A DNA stretch of 46,543 bases, from contig PLQC01000154.1 of NCBI GenBank assembly GCA_003159675.1, positions 1 through 46,543 of the forward strand, written 5' to 3'. The DNA is from Limisphaerales bacterium. GTDB taxonomy: Bacteria > Verrucomicrobiota > Verrucomicrobiia > Limisphaerales > BOG-1460. The stretch's first letter is position 1. The number at the start of each line of letters is the position of its first letter. A program made the translations under genes and the position numbers. Below are positions 7,378 through 15,224 of this stretch, piece after piece. Below the pieces are notes generated by a model. That model did no database searches. It was not told the origin of the DNA and worked only from the letters and a program-made list of their open reading frames with translations.

Positions 7378-8829
7378 ATGAGATTTAAGTTTAAGTACCC
7401 GTCCCTATTGGCAACGCTGGGCAGCCTGGCGTTGGTTTTTGTTCTGTGCACACTCGGCCTTCTTTCGTTGCCGGGAGCCTTCCTGCTTCTGGCCGCCGCG
7501 CAACTGCTCGCCCTTTCCCAGCAGTCCCCTCGGCGTGGCCTTTGTCTCCTGGCTACACTCACCCAGGCTCAGGTTGAAGAGTTCGAAAATATCTGCGAGA
7601 GCCTACGGGTTCAGTTGACCGACTCAAAGGCCGACGCAACGGCCATGCGCAGGGAACTCGACGAAGTAAGAGGGAATCAGAGAAAGATGCAAAAAAACGT
7701 GGCCTTTGGCAGCGTTGGCCGCTCCGGCGTGGTTTGGATCGGAAACAAACCCTTTGTGACCGACGATTGCGCCACCGCGTTAACGAGCGTCTTTGTGCTC
7801 GAAACCGACCGGCTCGGCGATGGCGCGTTATCTAACCTGGTGAAGGATGCCAGTGCTCGCGAAGGGGTCCTAAATAAGGCAAAAACCTTCCTTGGACTGG
7901 AACAAAAGACTGCGATGACCACAACGCAAATCCCCGTCCCGACGATCTACGTGCCGCAGATCATCGAGCTGGTGTTTGCTTACGGCCAGGCCCGGCAATT
8001 CGCCACCGTGTTCCCGCTTGGAGCAGGGACCGTCAAACTGCCCATGTTGGCAGCCGGCGAAGACAACTTCGGCTACCTCGGTGCTGGAACGGCCGGCATG
8101 TCGCAGAGCGTACCGGAACGCCGGGTCACGGCAAATCTCGTCACATTTACTGCGAACAAAGCAGGTGGCATGATCAGAATACCTACGGAGCTCGAGGAAG
8201 ACACGTTCGTGCCGTTAGGTCAGTTCCTGGCGAGATACATCGCGCGCCAGCTCGCCCTCCTGGAGGACAAATCCATGTTCATGGCAGACGGAACGTCCAC
8301 CTACGCGAGTATCGTGGGCATCCAGAAGTACTGCCAGACGAACACCGCTTACCTCACGGTCCTGGGATCGACCAAGACCCATCCGAGTGACGCGGTTATC
8401 GCGGATTTCCGGTCCATCAGGCCCCTGGTGAACGCGGCGGTCCTCGCAAACATGAACATCGGCGGCAAGAGCGCCGCGGCATATTTCATGCATCCCTCGA
8501 TGGATGCGTTGCTGGTTACGTTCAACACCATCAACAATCCTCTCATCTACCAGCACCTGCCGGACGGCAGCGCGTCGCTTGACGGTTACCCGATCCACTG
8601 GATCGGTGTGAGCCAGGCCTTCTCGTCCGCTGCTGCTCCCAGCACGCCCCTGGCCTTCTTCGGAGACCTTTCCTACTGGTACCTCGGTGAGCGCGGTGCG
8701 CCGCGTGTCGAGGTGAGCAAGGAAGTGTTCTTCGCCACCGACGAACTCGCGATGCGCGCCCTTGAACGCATCGACGTCGAGGCAATGGCGGTTGACGCCA
8801 TGTCCACGCTGCAGACGGCTGCAGCCTAA
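7378..8829 (+). CDS. HK97-type phage major capsid protein with N-terminal hydrophobic segment
   Basis: From ATG 7378 the protein has 483 residues. Residues 8-46 are strongly hydrophobic (LLATLGSLALVFVLCTLGLL and LPGAFLLLAAAQLLAL), probably one or two membrane helices. Residues about 58-100 form a coiled coil (LTQAQVEEFENICESLRVQL) like the delta/scaffold domain of HK97 capsids. From about 180 on, the HK97 fold is clear: TIYVPQIIELVFAYGQARQF, ARYIARQLALLEDKSMFMAD, MHPSMDALL, FGDLSYWYLGERG and TDELAMRALERID near the end. The family forms icosahedral shells. A frame open upstream to 7132 would add 82 residues of atypical composition; I reject it. No portal or protease gene adjoins it. Confidence 0.88.
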   Translation: MRFKFKYPSLLATLGSLALVFVLCTLGLLSLPGAFLLLAAAQLLALSQQSPRRGLCLLATLTQAQVEEFENICESLRVQLTDSKADATAMRRELDEVRGNQRKMQKNVAFGSVGRSGVVWIGNKPFVTDDCATALTSVFVLETDRLGDGALSNLVKDASAREGVLNKAKTFLGLEQKTAMTTTQIPVPTIYVPQIIELVFAYGQARQFATVFPLGAGTVKLPMLAAGEDNFGYLGAGTAGMSQSVPERRVTANLVTFTANKAGGMIRIPTELEEDTFVPLGQFLARYIARQLALLEDKSMFMADGTSTYASIVGIQKYCQTNTAYLTVLGSTKTHPSDAVIADFRSIRPLVNAAVLANMNIGGKSAAAYFMHPSMDALLVTFNTINNPLIYQHLPDGSASLDGYPIHWIGVSQAFSSAAAPSTPLAFFGDLSYWYLGERGAPRVEVSKEVFFATDELAMRALERIDVEAMAVDAMSTLQTAAA

Positions 8830-8887
8830 AAGTTTCGGGAGCCTGGTTATTCCTCGCTCCCGATGTTTGAGTAATAGGTTCATATTG

Positions 8888-8923
8888 GGGGGGGCGCGGT
8901 TGGTTGCCGCGCTCCCTATTTTT
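8888..8923 (+). terminator. terminator after the capsid gene
   Basis: GGGGCGCGG (8891-8899), a 7-base loop and CCGCGCTCCC (8907-8916) form a GC stem, followed by TATTTTT (8917-8923). Another 8-bp stem TCGGGAGC / GCTCCCGA (8835-8863) lies just before it. Together they probably end or attenuate the capsid transcript and lower expression of the genes after it. Confidence 0.75.
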
Positions 8924-8928
8924 GAAAT

Positions 8929-9639
8929 ATGGGTCACGACCAAAATAATTTCGGCGACTCCAGCCAGAGCCGCACCGCAAGAGCAGGTGGGGCACCGTTG
9001 GGGAAGCCGGGCGCCAGGTTGCTAGACCCATTCCTGGCGCCTCATTTAAGGTGGCAAGCGGAACGTGCAAAAACTTTGCACAAGCTTTGTACGAGAATCG
9101 AAGCTCGCGTTGACGATGGGCAACCGCTGCTAAAAGCTGTTCGGCGGGCGACCCTACGCCGCAACGGCAAACCATATCACTGCGATCCACAACGCCGCTG
9201 GGCACTGAGCCCCACGACCCTCTATCGCCTGTGGTATTGCTGGCGTCGAGGCGGCGAGATTCCGTCAGCATTCAAGCTCCACTACGCAGGAGGCAGGAAG
9301 AAAACGCTGACACTGGCCGTCCTGAGCCGCTTCATAGAGTTCTGCTCCACGTTTCAATTTCACAGCCAGGCCAAGGCGTTCTCGGCGTTTGCAAAAGTTG
9401 AAGATAGGCACTGGCGCCACATGCGACCGGGGCGCCCATCGCTCGCGCATCGATTTTCCAATGTCCCGCGATACTTCACGGGATTGCAATTCAGAGCGCT
9501 GCAGGCGCAACTCAAAGCCATCGCTGCTCAGCAAAAGGAGCTTGGTCGCTTGCGGCTCCTTTTCTGCGCCGACCAGGCGCGCCGATTCCCGGCGCCGGCG
9601 GCGCGCCGGCGCCGAAACGGCCCCGGCTTCGACATATGA
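8929..9639 (+). CDS. hypothetical protein of the element, 236 aa, basic
   Basis: I do not recognise a named family. The centre reads RWALSPTTLYRLWYCWRRGG then EIPSAFKLHY, a helix-turn-helix-like stretch that I recall from proteins of similar verrucomicrobial elements. The C-terminus is very basic (PAARRRRNGPGF). No signal or membrane segment is present. The start ATG 8929 has a poor ribosome site and follows a terminator. Its stop overlaps the next start (ATGATAA at 9636-9642), so the two are coupled. It is probably DNA-binding; a role in transposition or regulation is a guess. Confidence 0.6.
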   Translation: MGHDQNNFGDSSQSRTARAGGAPLGKPGARLLDPFLAPHLRWQAERAKTLHKLCTRIEARVDDGQPLLKAVRRATLRRNGKPYHCDPQRRWALSPTTLYRLWYCWRRGGEIPSAFKLHYAGGRKKTLTLAVLSRFIEFCSTFQFHSQAKAFSAFAKVEDRHWRHMRPGRPSLAHRFSNVPRYFTGLQFRALQAQLKAIAAQQKELGRLRLLFCADQARRFPAPAARRRRNGPGFDI

Positions 9640-10280
9640 TAACCAGCCTACCTGAGCGAACAGGAAAACGGACCTTGCCAGTCAGCGACCGGACGATCCT
9701 GGTGTCCGTAGAATCCGTGAGGATATCATGGGGCGTTGAAGCCGAGGTAGTGCTGGCTTGGGCAGATGCCGGGATGCTGCAGTGGGTGTTCGATGTATCC
9801 AGCGCTCGGTTCCCCGCGAACAAGGACCACAATCGTGCGCTCAGATTTTGGGGCCCGGAAGTCATCGATCCACACTCTGTTGCGAAGCTCAACCTTGCGC
9901 AGGTAATTGCTTCAATCCTGCCGCCATCACGTAATTGGTTTCGTGGTGGCGAGGTAATGAGGATATTGCTCATAAGTCGGCCCCATGTGGCGGCCGTGCG
10001 CTTCGAATGCCGCGGCGTCATCGAGAAACACAGCACCCAGATCGGGCGCGATGACCTGGCTTCGTATCTTCGCCGGCGCTGGATCGGGGGCGGCGTCCCT
10101 GAAAGGGCCACTTCGCGCCAGGACGCCCCAGGACGCACTTTACCCTACAAGGCTATCCACACCCCCACCGCTGTCAAAGACCTCTCCACCGGTCCTTTAA
10201 TTCTCATTAACGGTATCGTGGCGCAGGATCAAACCCCGGTGCCCCAGAAAACCGGAAACCCAAAAACCGCCCTATCATGA
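9636..10280 (+). CDS. hypothetical protein of the element, 214 aa
   Basis: No family recognised. The chain is mixed alpha/beta: VSVESVRISWGVEAEVVLAW, FPANKDHNRALRFWGPEVID, LAQVIASILPPSRNWFRGGE, then AAVRFECRGVIEKHS. The C-terminal 60 residues are Pro/Thr-rich and probably flexible. Its ATG overlaps the stop of the preceding gene and its stop overlaps the next ATG (ATGA at 10277-10280), so it is in a tightly coupled set with the beta-rich protein and the baseplate-hub-like protein. The position between capsid and tail-like genes suggests a structural or assembly protein. Confidence 0.65.
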   Translation: MITSLPERTGKRTLPVSDRTILVSVESVRISWGVEAEVVLAWADAGMLQWVFDVSSARFPANKDHNRALRFWGPEVIDPHSVAKLNLAQVIASILPPSRNWFRGGEVMRILLISRPHVAAVRFECRGVIEKHSTQIGRDDLASYLRRRWIGGGVPERATSRQDAPGRTLPYKAIHTPTAVKDLSTGPLILINGIVAQDQTPVPQKTGNPKTALS

Positions 10281-10726
10281 GCGAAGACCGGCAATTCAAG
10301 ATTCAGATCTCCGCTGACGCAAGCTCACTTGTCTTTGAGTTTCCCGGCGCTTCGACGAGTCAGGCGGCAACAACGGGCGACTTCCGCTCTCATCAAACCG
10401 GCAACTGGAGCGCCACCGTCACCTGGGAATACTATAATGGCTCGGCGTGGGTCACACCCGCTCCGAGCGCACCCGCGGGCACTGGCACCATCACCATTCA
10501 AAGCGGACATGCTGTGACTGTGGATGGGGCCGTGAACATCTCCGGCACCCTTGTGAACTCGGGAAGCATTACCCCGGCCAGCATCCTGACCTTCACCTCG
10601 GGCGGACAATACCAGCATAACTTCACCACAACGGCGGCGCTGGATCGGAGTAGGGAATTACTGATAGGACTATTTAGCCCACAAATGCCAGCACGCGCAA
10701 AGTCACCGCGCGGAACACCTGAGTAA
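10277..10726 (+). CDS. beta-rich surface or fibre-like protein, probably truncated
   Basis: Residues about 35-120 have the strand-turn pattern of G8-like/right-handed beta-helix proteins: GNWSATVTWEYYNGSAWVTP, GTGTITIQSGHAVTVDGAVN, SGTLVNSGSITPASILTFTS, GGQYQHNFTTT. In relatives I remember, the chain continues for hundreds of residues after YQH. Here it ends about 30 residues later in an atypical basic tail (LDRSRELLIGLFSPQMPARA), while another frame just before the stop reads NASTRKVTARNT and then stops. An internal deletion or frameshift near 10635-10690 is likely. Translationally coupled to the gene before it. Confidence 0.55.
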   Translation: MSEDRQFKIQISADASSLVFEFPGASTSQAATTGDFRSHQTGNWSATVTWEYYNGSAWVTPAPSAPAGTGTITIQSGHAVTVDGAVNISGTLVNSGSITPASILTFTSGGQYQHNFTTTAALDRSRELLIGLFSPQMPARAKSPRGTPE

Positions 10727-10728
10727 TT

Positions 10729-12831
10729 ATGGCCACAAACATCTGGACACTCGCTTGCGCCGGTATCGAGAAATCCTTCGCCGATTGGGGCTTCGATCAG
10801 GATTCAGCCGACGGCATGTTCAGCAACATGCTGGTGGACGTCCTTTCGCTGTGCGTGCCCGGAGCGACCGTTCAGAGCGATCCAATCTTCGCTTTCGAGG
10901 CGCAGGTGATCGTCAGGCGCGGGCGCACTGGCAGCGGCACTTCCTACACCGGCGGGGCCATTGAGTTTCAAGGAAAACGGCTCCTCCACGTCCTGGACGG
11001 CCGGCCGGAATTCGAGGGCATTGTCTATCAGTTCGGCGGCCCATGGTATGACCTGGACCAGACTCCTTATTTGCAGGACGTCAAGGTGTATGGCGGGGAC
11101 CCGGACGCTCTCCTGGATCTGTGGCAGAGTGAGGTGATTCTGTTCTTCGACCGATCCTCGACGTGGGCGAGTTACATCAACATGACCAATGGTCAGCAAA
11201 TCACAGCCAGCCTGAACAGTCTCCTGACGCAATATGCGGCGCAGGGCCTGCCGGCGCCTTTCCAGATCGGCGAGATCGATCCCGCCGTCGCTCTTCCCAC
11301 TTACCAGGTGAAGGACATCAAATGTTCCGAGGCCATCATCCACTGCATGAGGTCCTCGCCGGACTGCAAGGTGTGGTTTGATTATACGACCACGCCGCCG
11401 ACGTTCAACGCAACGAAGCAGGGGAACTGCGTTGCGGTCTCTGTCGCCATCGGGGCCGGCACTTCCCTGGAGAGCATCAAGCTCACCCCGCGTTACGATC
11501 TACAGCCCAGCAGCGTGACACTCTTTTTCCAGCAGACCAATTCCATCAGCGGTCAAAACTGGCTCAGCACAGTGGTGCAGCAGGCCAACTCTTCCGGTTC
11601 GACCACCACTGAAAACGTCCCCACTCATCCTGCAGGCGGCCTTCGCGGAGTCGTGCAAACGATCGACATGCAGGGCATCACGGGCACGGTCGCAACCGGA
11701 GCGCTTGTTTGCGTGACGGTGGCCAATACTGTCGCATTCTGGTCCCGGTTCCTGCCGCAATGGGGCAGCCCGCGCATTCGCATTCCAGATCTAGAGCCGG
11801 GACCCAACCCTGGCGCTACGGTTGGCTTCAAAATCCTCGATGTCATGAGCGCCGTGCTTGACGACAATTCCGGCACCGTGGTGGACCTTAGCCTCTATAC
11901 CAAGGTGCTCACGGATGGGTCTTTTGCGCCCTGGATGACCCTCACGAGCGGGACGCCCGTCATTGCAGTCCGGGCGCTGGTCAAGACCCGCATTTCTTAT
12001 GATCAATCGGATGCGGACACCGGTGGACGCCTTCTTAAGCGGCAACCGTCGCAAGAGATCATGATTCGCGTCACACTCACCAGCGGCGTGACGGGCAACT
12101 ATTCGTCCTACCTGTCCGCCTTCCCCGCTGAACCCATTCCAACCGGCCTGGCGACCAACCTGTACAATGCCATGGCCACGTTGCAATACCAGGGCACCGT
12201 CAGCATCATCGAGCAAGAATGTTCCGGCAGCCTCGGCATGGGCGATGTGCTCAACCTCACCGGCGGCCGCACCGAATGGGCCACGATGAAGGCGATGATC
12301 CAGCAGGTGCACAAACTCTATGGCAAGGGCCGGACCGAAGTCACCATCGGCCCGGCCGCTCACTTGAGCGCCGCCGATCTCACCCAAATATTCCTGGTGA
12401 ACCGCTACCGCCGCAACTGGAACAATCCACTGGTCCAGTCCACAGCCCAAAACACGGCGGGCAACAACCTGGTCCTGGGCCAAAATGCCCCGAAAGAGAA
12501 TTCGACCCAGGGCCTGGGTGAACCCAGCCAGACCACCACGTCCTTCGATAACGGCGACGGCACGAGAACGATCATCCGCAAAGACGCGCAGAATCAGCAG
12601 ATCACTTTGTTCGTCGTTGACGCGAGCGGAGCTCTCGTCACATCGAAACCCAGTTTCAGCATGGCAACGGGCGACATCCCGGCGCCACCAGGGGACGGCA
12701 CCGCGCTGGCGATGAAAGCGCGCGAATATCCAATCTGCGTTATGGTCGGAAGCCCCCCCACTCCCACCACGCAATACGTCATGCTGATGGGCACGACGAC
12801 ATACCCGACCTCGGGGAATCCCTACGCATGA
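10729..12831 (+). CDS. phage tail / baseplate-hub-like structural protein, 700 aa
   Basis: The long beta-rich protein resembles phage tail-hub proteins (gpD/gp44-like) in layout: an N-terminal strand-rich part (WQSEVILFFDRSST around 130), a block with SLESIKLTPRYDLQPSSVTL near 250, GATVGFKILDVMSAVLDDNS near 370, and an Asn/Thr/Gly-rich C-terminal 150 residues. I cannot name an exact family. It starts 2 bases after the previous stop and its TGA overlaps the ATG of the transposase (12828-12831), linking structural and transposition genes in one transcript. No sheath, tube or tape-measure gene accompanies it. Confidence 0.6.
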   Translation: MATNIWTLACAGIEKSFADWGFDQDSADGMFSNMLVDVLSLCVPGATVQSDPIFAFEAQVIVRRGRTGSGTSYTGGAIEFQGKRLLHVLDGRPEFEGIVYQFGGPWYDLDQTPYLQDVKVYGGDPDALLDLWQSEVILFFDRSSTWASYINMTNGQQITASLNSLLTQYAAQGLPAPFQIGEIDPAVALPTYQVKDIKCSEAIIHCMRSSPDCKVWFDYTTTPPTFNATKQGNCVAVSVAIGAGTSLESIKLTPRYDLQPSSVTLFFQQTNSISGQNWLSTVVQQANSSGSTTTENVPTHPAGGLRGVVQTIDMQGITGTVATGALVCVTVANTVAFWSRFLPQWGSPRIRIPDLEPGPNPGATVGFKILDVMSAVLDDNSGTVVDLSLYTKVLTDGSFAPWMTLTSGTPVIAVRALVKTRISYDQSDADTGGRLLKRQPSQEIMIRVTLTSGVTGNYSSYLSAFPAEPIPTGLATNLYNAMATLQYQGTVSIIEQECSGSLGMGDVLNLTGGRTEWATMKAMIQQVHKLYGKGRTEVTIGPAAHLSAADLTQIFLVNRYRRNWNNPLVQSTAQNTAGNNLVLGQNAPKENSTQGLGEPSQTTTSFDNGDGTRTIIRKDAQNQQITLFVVDASGALVTSKPSFSMATGDIPAPPGDGTALAMKAREYPICVMVGSPPTPTTQYVMLMGTTTYPTSGNPYA

Positions 12832-15224
12832 ACCAAAACCTTTACACGACTTCGCAGATTGCCCGCACGCTTGGGATGAACCGCAGGGCGGTCCGGCGCG
12901 TGCTCGCCAATGTCCCGGCCGCCGGGAAGGTGATAGTCTCCGGATCTCCGGCCAATGCATGGACCGTCTGCGCCCTGCCGGCATCCCTGCAGGAATTGCT
13001 TGCAGCGGAAGCCAAGCGGCTCGGCTATCAGTCCGCAGAGCAACTCTTGCGCGCGCCCGCTAAACGCTGGGAATCCGCCGTCCCGTTTTCGGAAGTCGCG
13101 CAGCACTGCCTGGACAAGGCTGCAAAGCTGCAGCGCGCGCTGGCGCGAGTCTTGAGCCTTCGAAACGATCTCACGATCTCACCCGCCGAACGTGAACGGA
13201 TCGGGCTTGCCGATTACCAGACGGAATTTGGGCACGCTGTGAGCGCGCGTTACCTGCGTGAATTAGTCAAGCGCACCCTGGATCGGGACGGGGGCGCCGG
13301 CGAGCTTGGGAGACTTGATATTTACCTGGATGACAACCTGGCGCGCAAACACGCGGCCGGCCGCGGCGTTCCACTTTCGGCGAATTCGGATTTTCGAGAG
13401 CTGCAGGACGTGGTTGCCAGCTTCACGAATCCCGCCGCACCAACTCCAGGAGAAAAGCAATACCTCTGGCTGCGAGCTTTCGATCTGCGCGAAGAGCTGA
13501 CCGCAGCCGGCAGGAAGCCGAAAAAGGTCCACAACTCCCTGCTCAAGTTTTTGTGGCGTTGCGCGCCATTCCTTGCGGCCAGTCCCGACGCGCTGCGCCA
13601 GGCTTTCAATTGGAAGCACGCCCGATGGATCGCGAACGATCAAAACGCCGCCTCTCTGGTGGACGGCCGCAAAGACCACTCCGGGTTTCACCGCGCGCCG
13701 GAATTCACGGCAGCCGACCGCGATGCGCTCATTGCGCACGCGGTTCTGAACTGCGACGGCCGGGTTAGCCAGGCCTGGCGCGAACTGAGCGAGCGCGGCG
13801 CGCTCAGCGAAGCGTTGCTTGGCCACTATCTGAGCAACCCGGCTTCCAAGAGCCATTGCCCCGCGCGCATCCGCGACGCGGTCAAATATGAAGTAGCGAT
13901 GATGGAAGACATCCACCACGGCCCGCGCCAGGACAAACTGAACGGCGCGCACTTGAGCCGCGATTGGAGCAACGTTGCCTCGATGGACTGGCTTTGCGCC
14001 GACGATGCAACCCTGGAAGTATATTTCTACGCGCCGGACGGCAAGGGCTGGTTCACACTGATGCGCGGGCAATTCCTGGTGATGATCGACGTGCGCTCGC
14101 TGCGCGTGCTCGGCTTCGCTCTGCAGCCGGAACGGAACTACAACGCGCACACGATCAGGACTCTCATCACCCGCGTGTGCGATGAACACGGGTTGCCTCG
14201 GAAAGGTTTCTACTTTGAGCGCGGCATTTGGAAAAACTCACGCCTGCTCAAAGGCGACCCGCAGGCAGACCCGCTGTCGTTTGGCGAAACCGAGCTTGGC
14301 CTGCGCTCGCTTGGATTGCGGTTTGTTCACTCAAAGCTCCCGCGCTCCAAGCCCGTCGAGCGCGTCATCGGCGCCATCCAGGATTTGTGCGAGGGCGAGC
14401 CTGGCTATGTGGGACCGGATGAAATGCATGAGACGTTCGAGCGCGTGAAAAAGGCGAAGCTGCAGGTTGACGCGCGCAAGGTGCATCCCTCAGACCATTT
14501 TTACAGTCTCGACGAATGGGTGGCGCGCTTGGAGGAAGTTTGCGACCTCTACAACTCCACCGTGCAAAACGGCAAGATGACGTGCGACCTGTCCCCCGAA
14601 GCCGCCTTCGCGAAATTCACCCGCACCGCCGACCCGGTTATCAAATTGCCAGCGAGCTGCCGTTATCTGCTCGCGCACCACAAGCGCCCACTGAAAGTCA
14701 CCAGCAACGGCATCACGCTCCGCTTCGGCAAGCAGGTTTTCAACTATCGCAACGAAGAGACCGGGCGCCTGCGCGAACAGACCGTGCTCGCCTGGTTCAA
14801 TCCCGACATGCCGGAAATCCTCACTGTTACCGATATGAACCGCGAAAACGCCTTTTGCGTCGAACGCTCGCAGGACGTGCCGGCCATGGATGCGCCGGAG
14901 GAATTGCTGGGCCAGGAAATGGCGCGAATCGAAGCGCATCAATCTTACGCGCGCGTCCGCTATCGGATGCTCAAGTCGAAATTCGCAACACCGTTCCGGC
15001 GCGTTATCGCGGACGCGGCAACTGCCGAACTTGGGGCACGGATCGAGGCCGAACAGTCGCGCGTCAGCGCTGAGCGCAGCAGTCAACAGAGGCAGCAGAC
15101 AAAAGCGCGGAAGATTTCCAGCCGGCTTGGGATGATCGTTGGCGGCGGCAGGCCGCTCCGGCCTGATCAGGTGGAAGACGGCGAGTGGTTGAATTCATTC
15201 CTGAACAAAAAGGTCAAGCCATGA
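12828..15224 (+). CDS. MuA-like DDE transposase
   Basis: The 798-residue protein begins with a helix-turn-helix (TTSQIARTLGMNRRAVRRVL, residues 7-26) like the MuA/Tn7 end-binding domains. The catalytic rve/RNase-H core starts near 385: WLCADDATLEVYFY gives Asp392/393, then a strand LVMIDVRSLRVLGFAL; FYFERGIWKN places Glu464 where MuA has the second Asp; KPVERVIGAIQDL supplies Glu511. A MuA-type beta-barrel and a basic C-terminal helix (residues 730-798) follow; in MuA that tail contacts MuB. It is followed by a MuB-like ATPase with ATGA overlap. It should bind the GATAATCTTAACG end sites and join strand ends to target DNA. Position at the far right, after capsid genes, differs from Mu. Confidence 0.88.
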   Translation: MNQNLYTTSQIARTLGMNRRAVRRVLANVPAAGKVIVSGSPANAWTVCALPASLQELLAAEAKRLGYQSAEQLLRAPAKRWESAVPFSEVAQHCLDKAAKLQRALARVLSLRNDLTISPAERERIGLADYQTEFGHAVSARYLRELVKRTLDRDGGAGELGRLDIYLDDNLARKHAAGRGVPLSANSDFRELQDVVASFTNPAAPTPGEKQYLWLRAFDLREELTAAGRKPKKVHNSLLKFLWRCAPFLAASPDALRQAFNWKHARWIANDQNAASLVDGRKDHSGFHRAPEFTAADRDALIAHAVLNCDGRVSQAWRELSERGALSEALLGHYLSNPASKSHCPARIRDAVKYEVAMMEDIHHGPRQDKLNGAHLSRDWSNVASMDWLCADDATLEVYFYAPDGKGWFTLMRGQFLVMIDVRSLRVLGFALQPERNYNAHTIRTLITRVCDEHGLPRKGFYFERGIWKNSRLLKGDPQADPLSFGETELGLRSLGLRFVHSKLPRSKPVERVIGAIQDLCEGEPGYVGPDEMHETFERVKKAKLQVDARKVHPSDHFYSLDEWVARLEEVCDLYNSTVQNGKMTCDLSPEAAFAKFTRTADPVIKLPASCRYLLAHHKRPLKVTSNGITLRFGKQVFNYRNEETGRLREQTVLAWFNPDMPEILTVTDMNRENAFCVERSQDVPAMDAPEELLGQEMARIEAHQSYARVRYRMLKSKFATPFRRVIADAATAELGARIEAEQSRVSAERSSQQRQQTKARKISSRLGMIVGGGRPLRPDQVEDGEWLNSFLNKKVKP

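Noticed and set aside
11791-12984. Open frame antisense to the hub-like gene and transposase start
   Set aside because: Spans the ATGA junction of two genes that are well supported on the plus strand.
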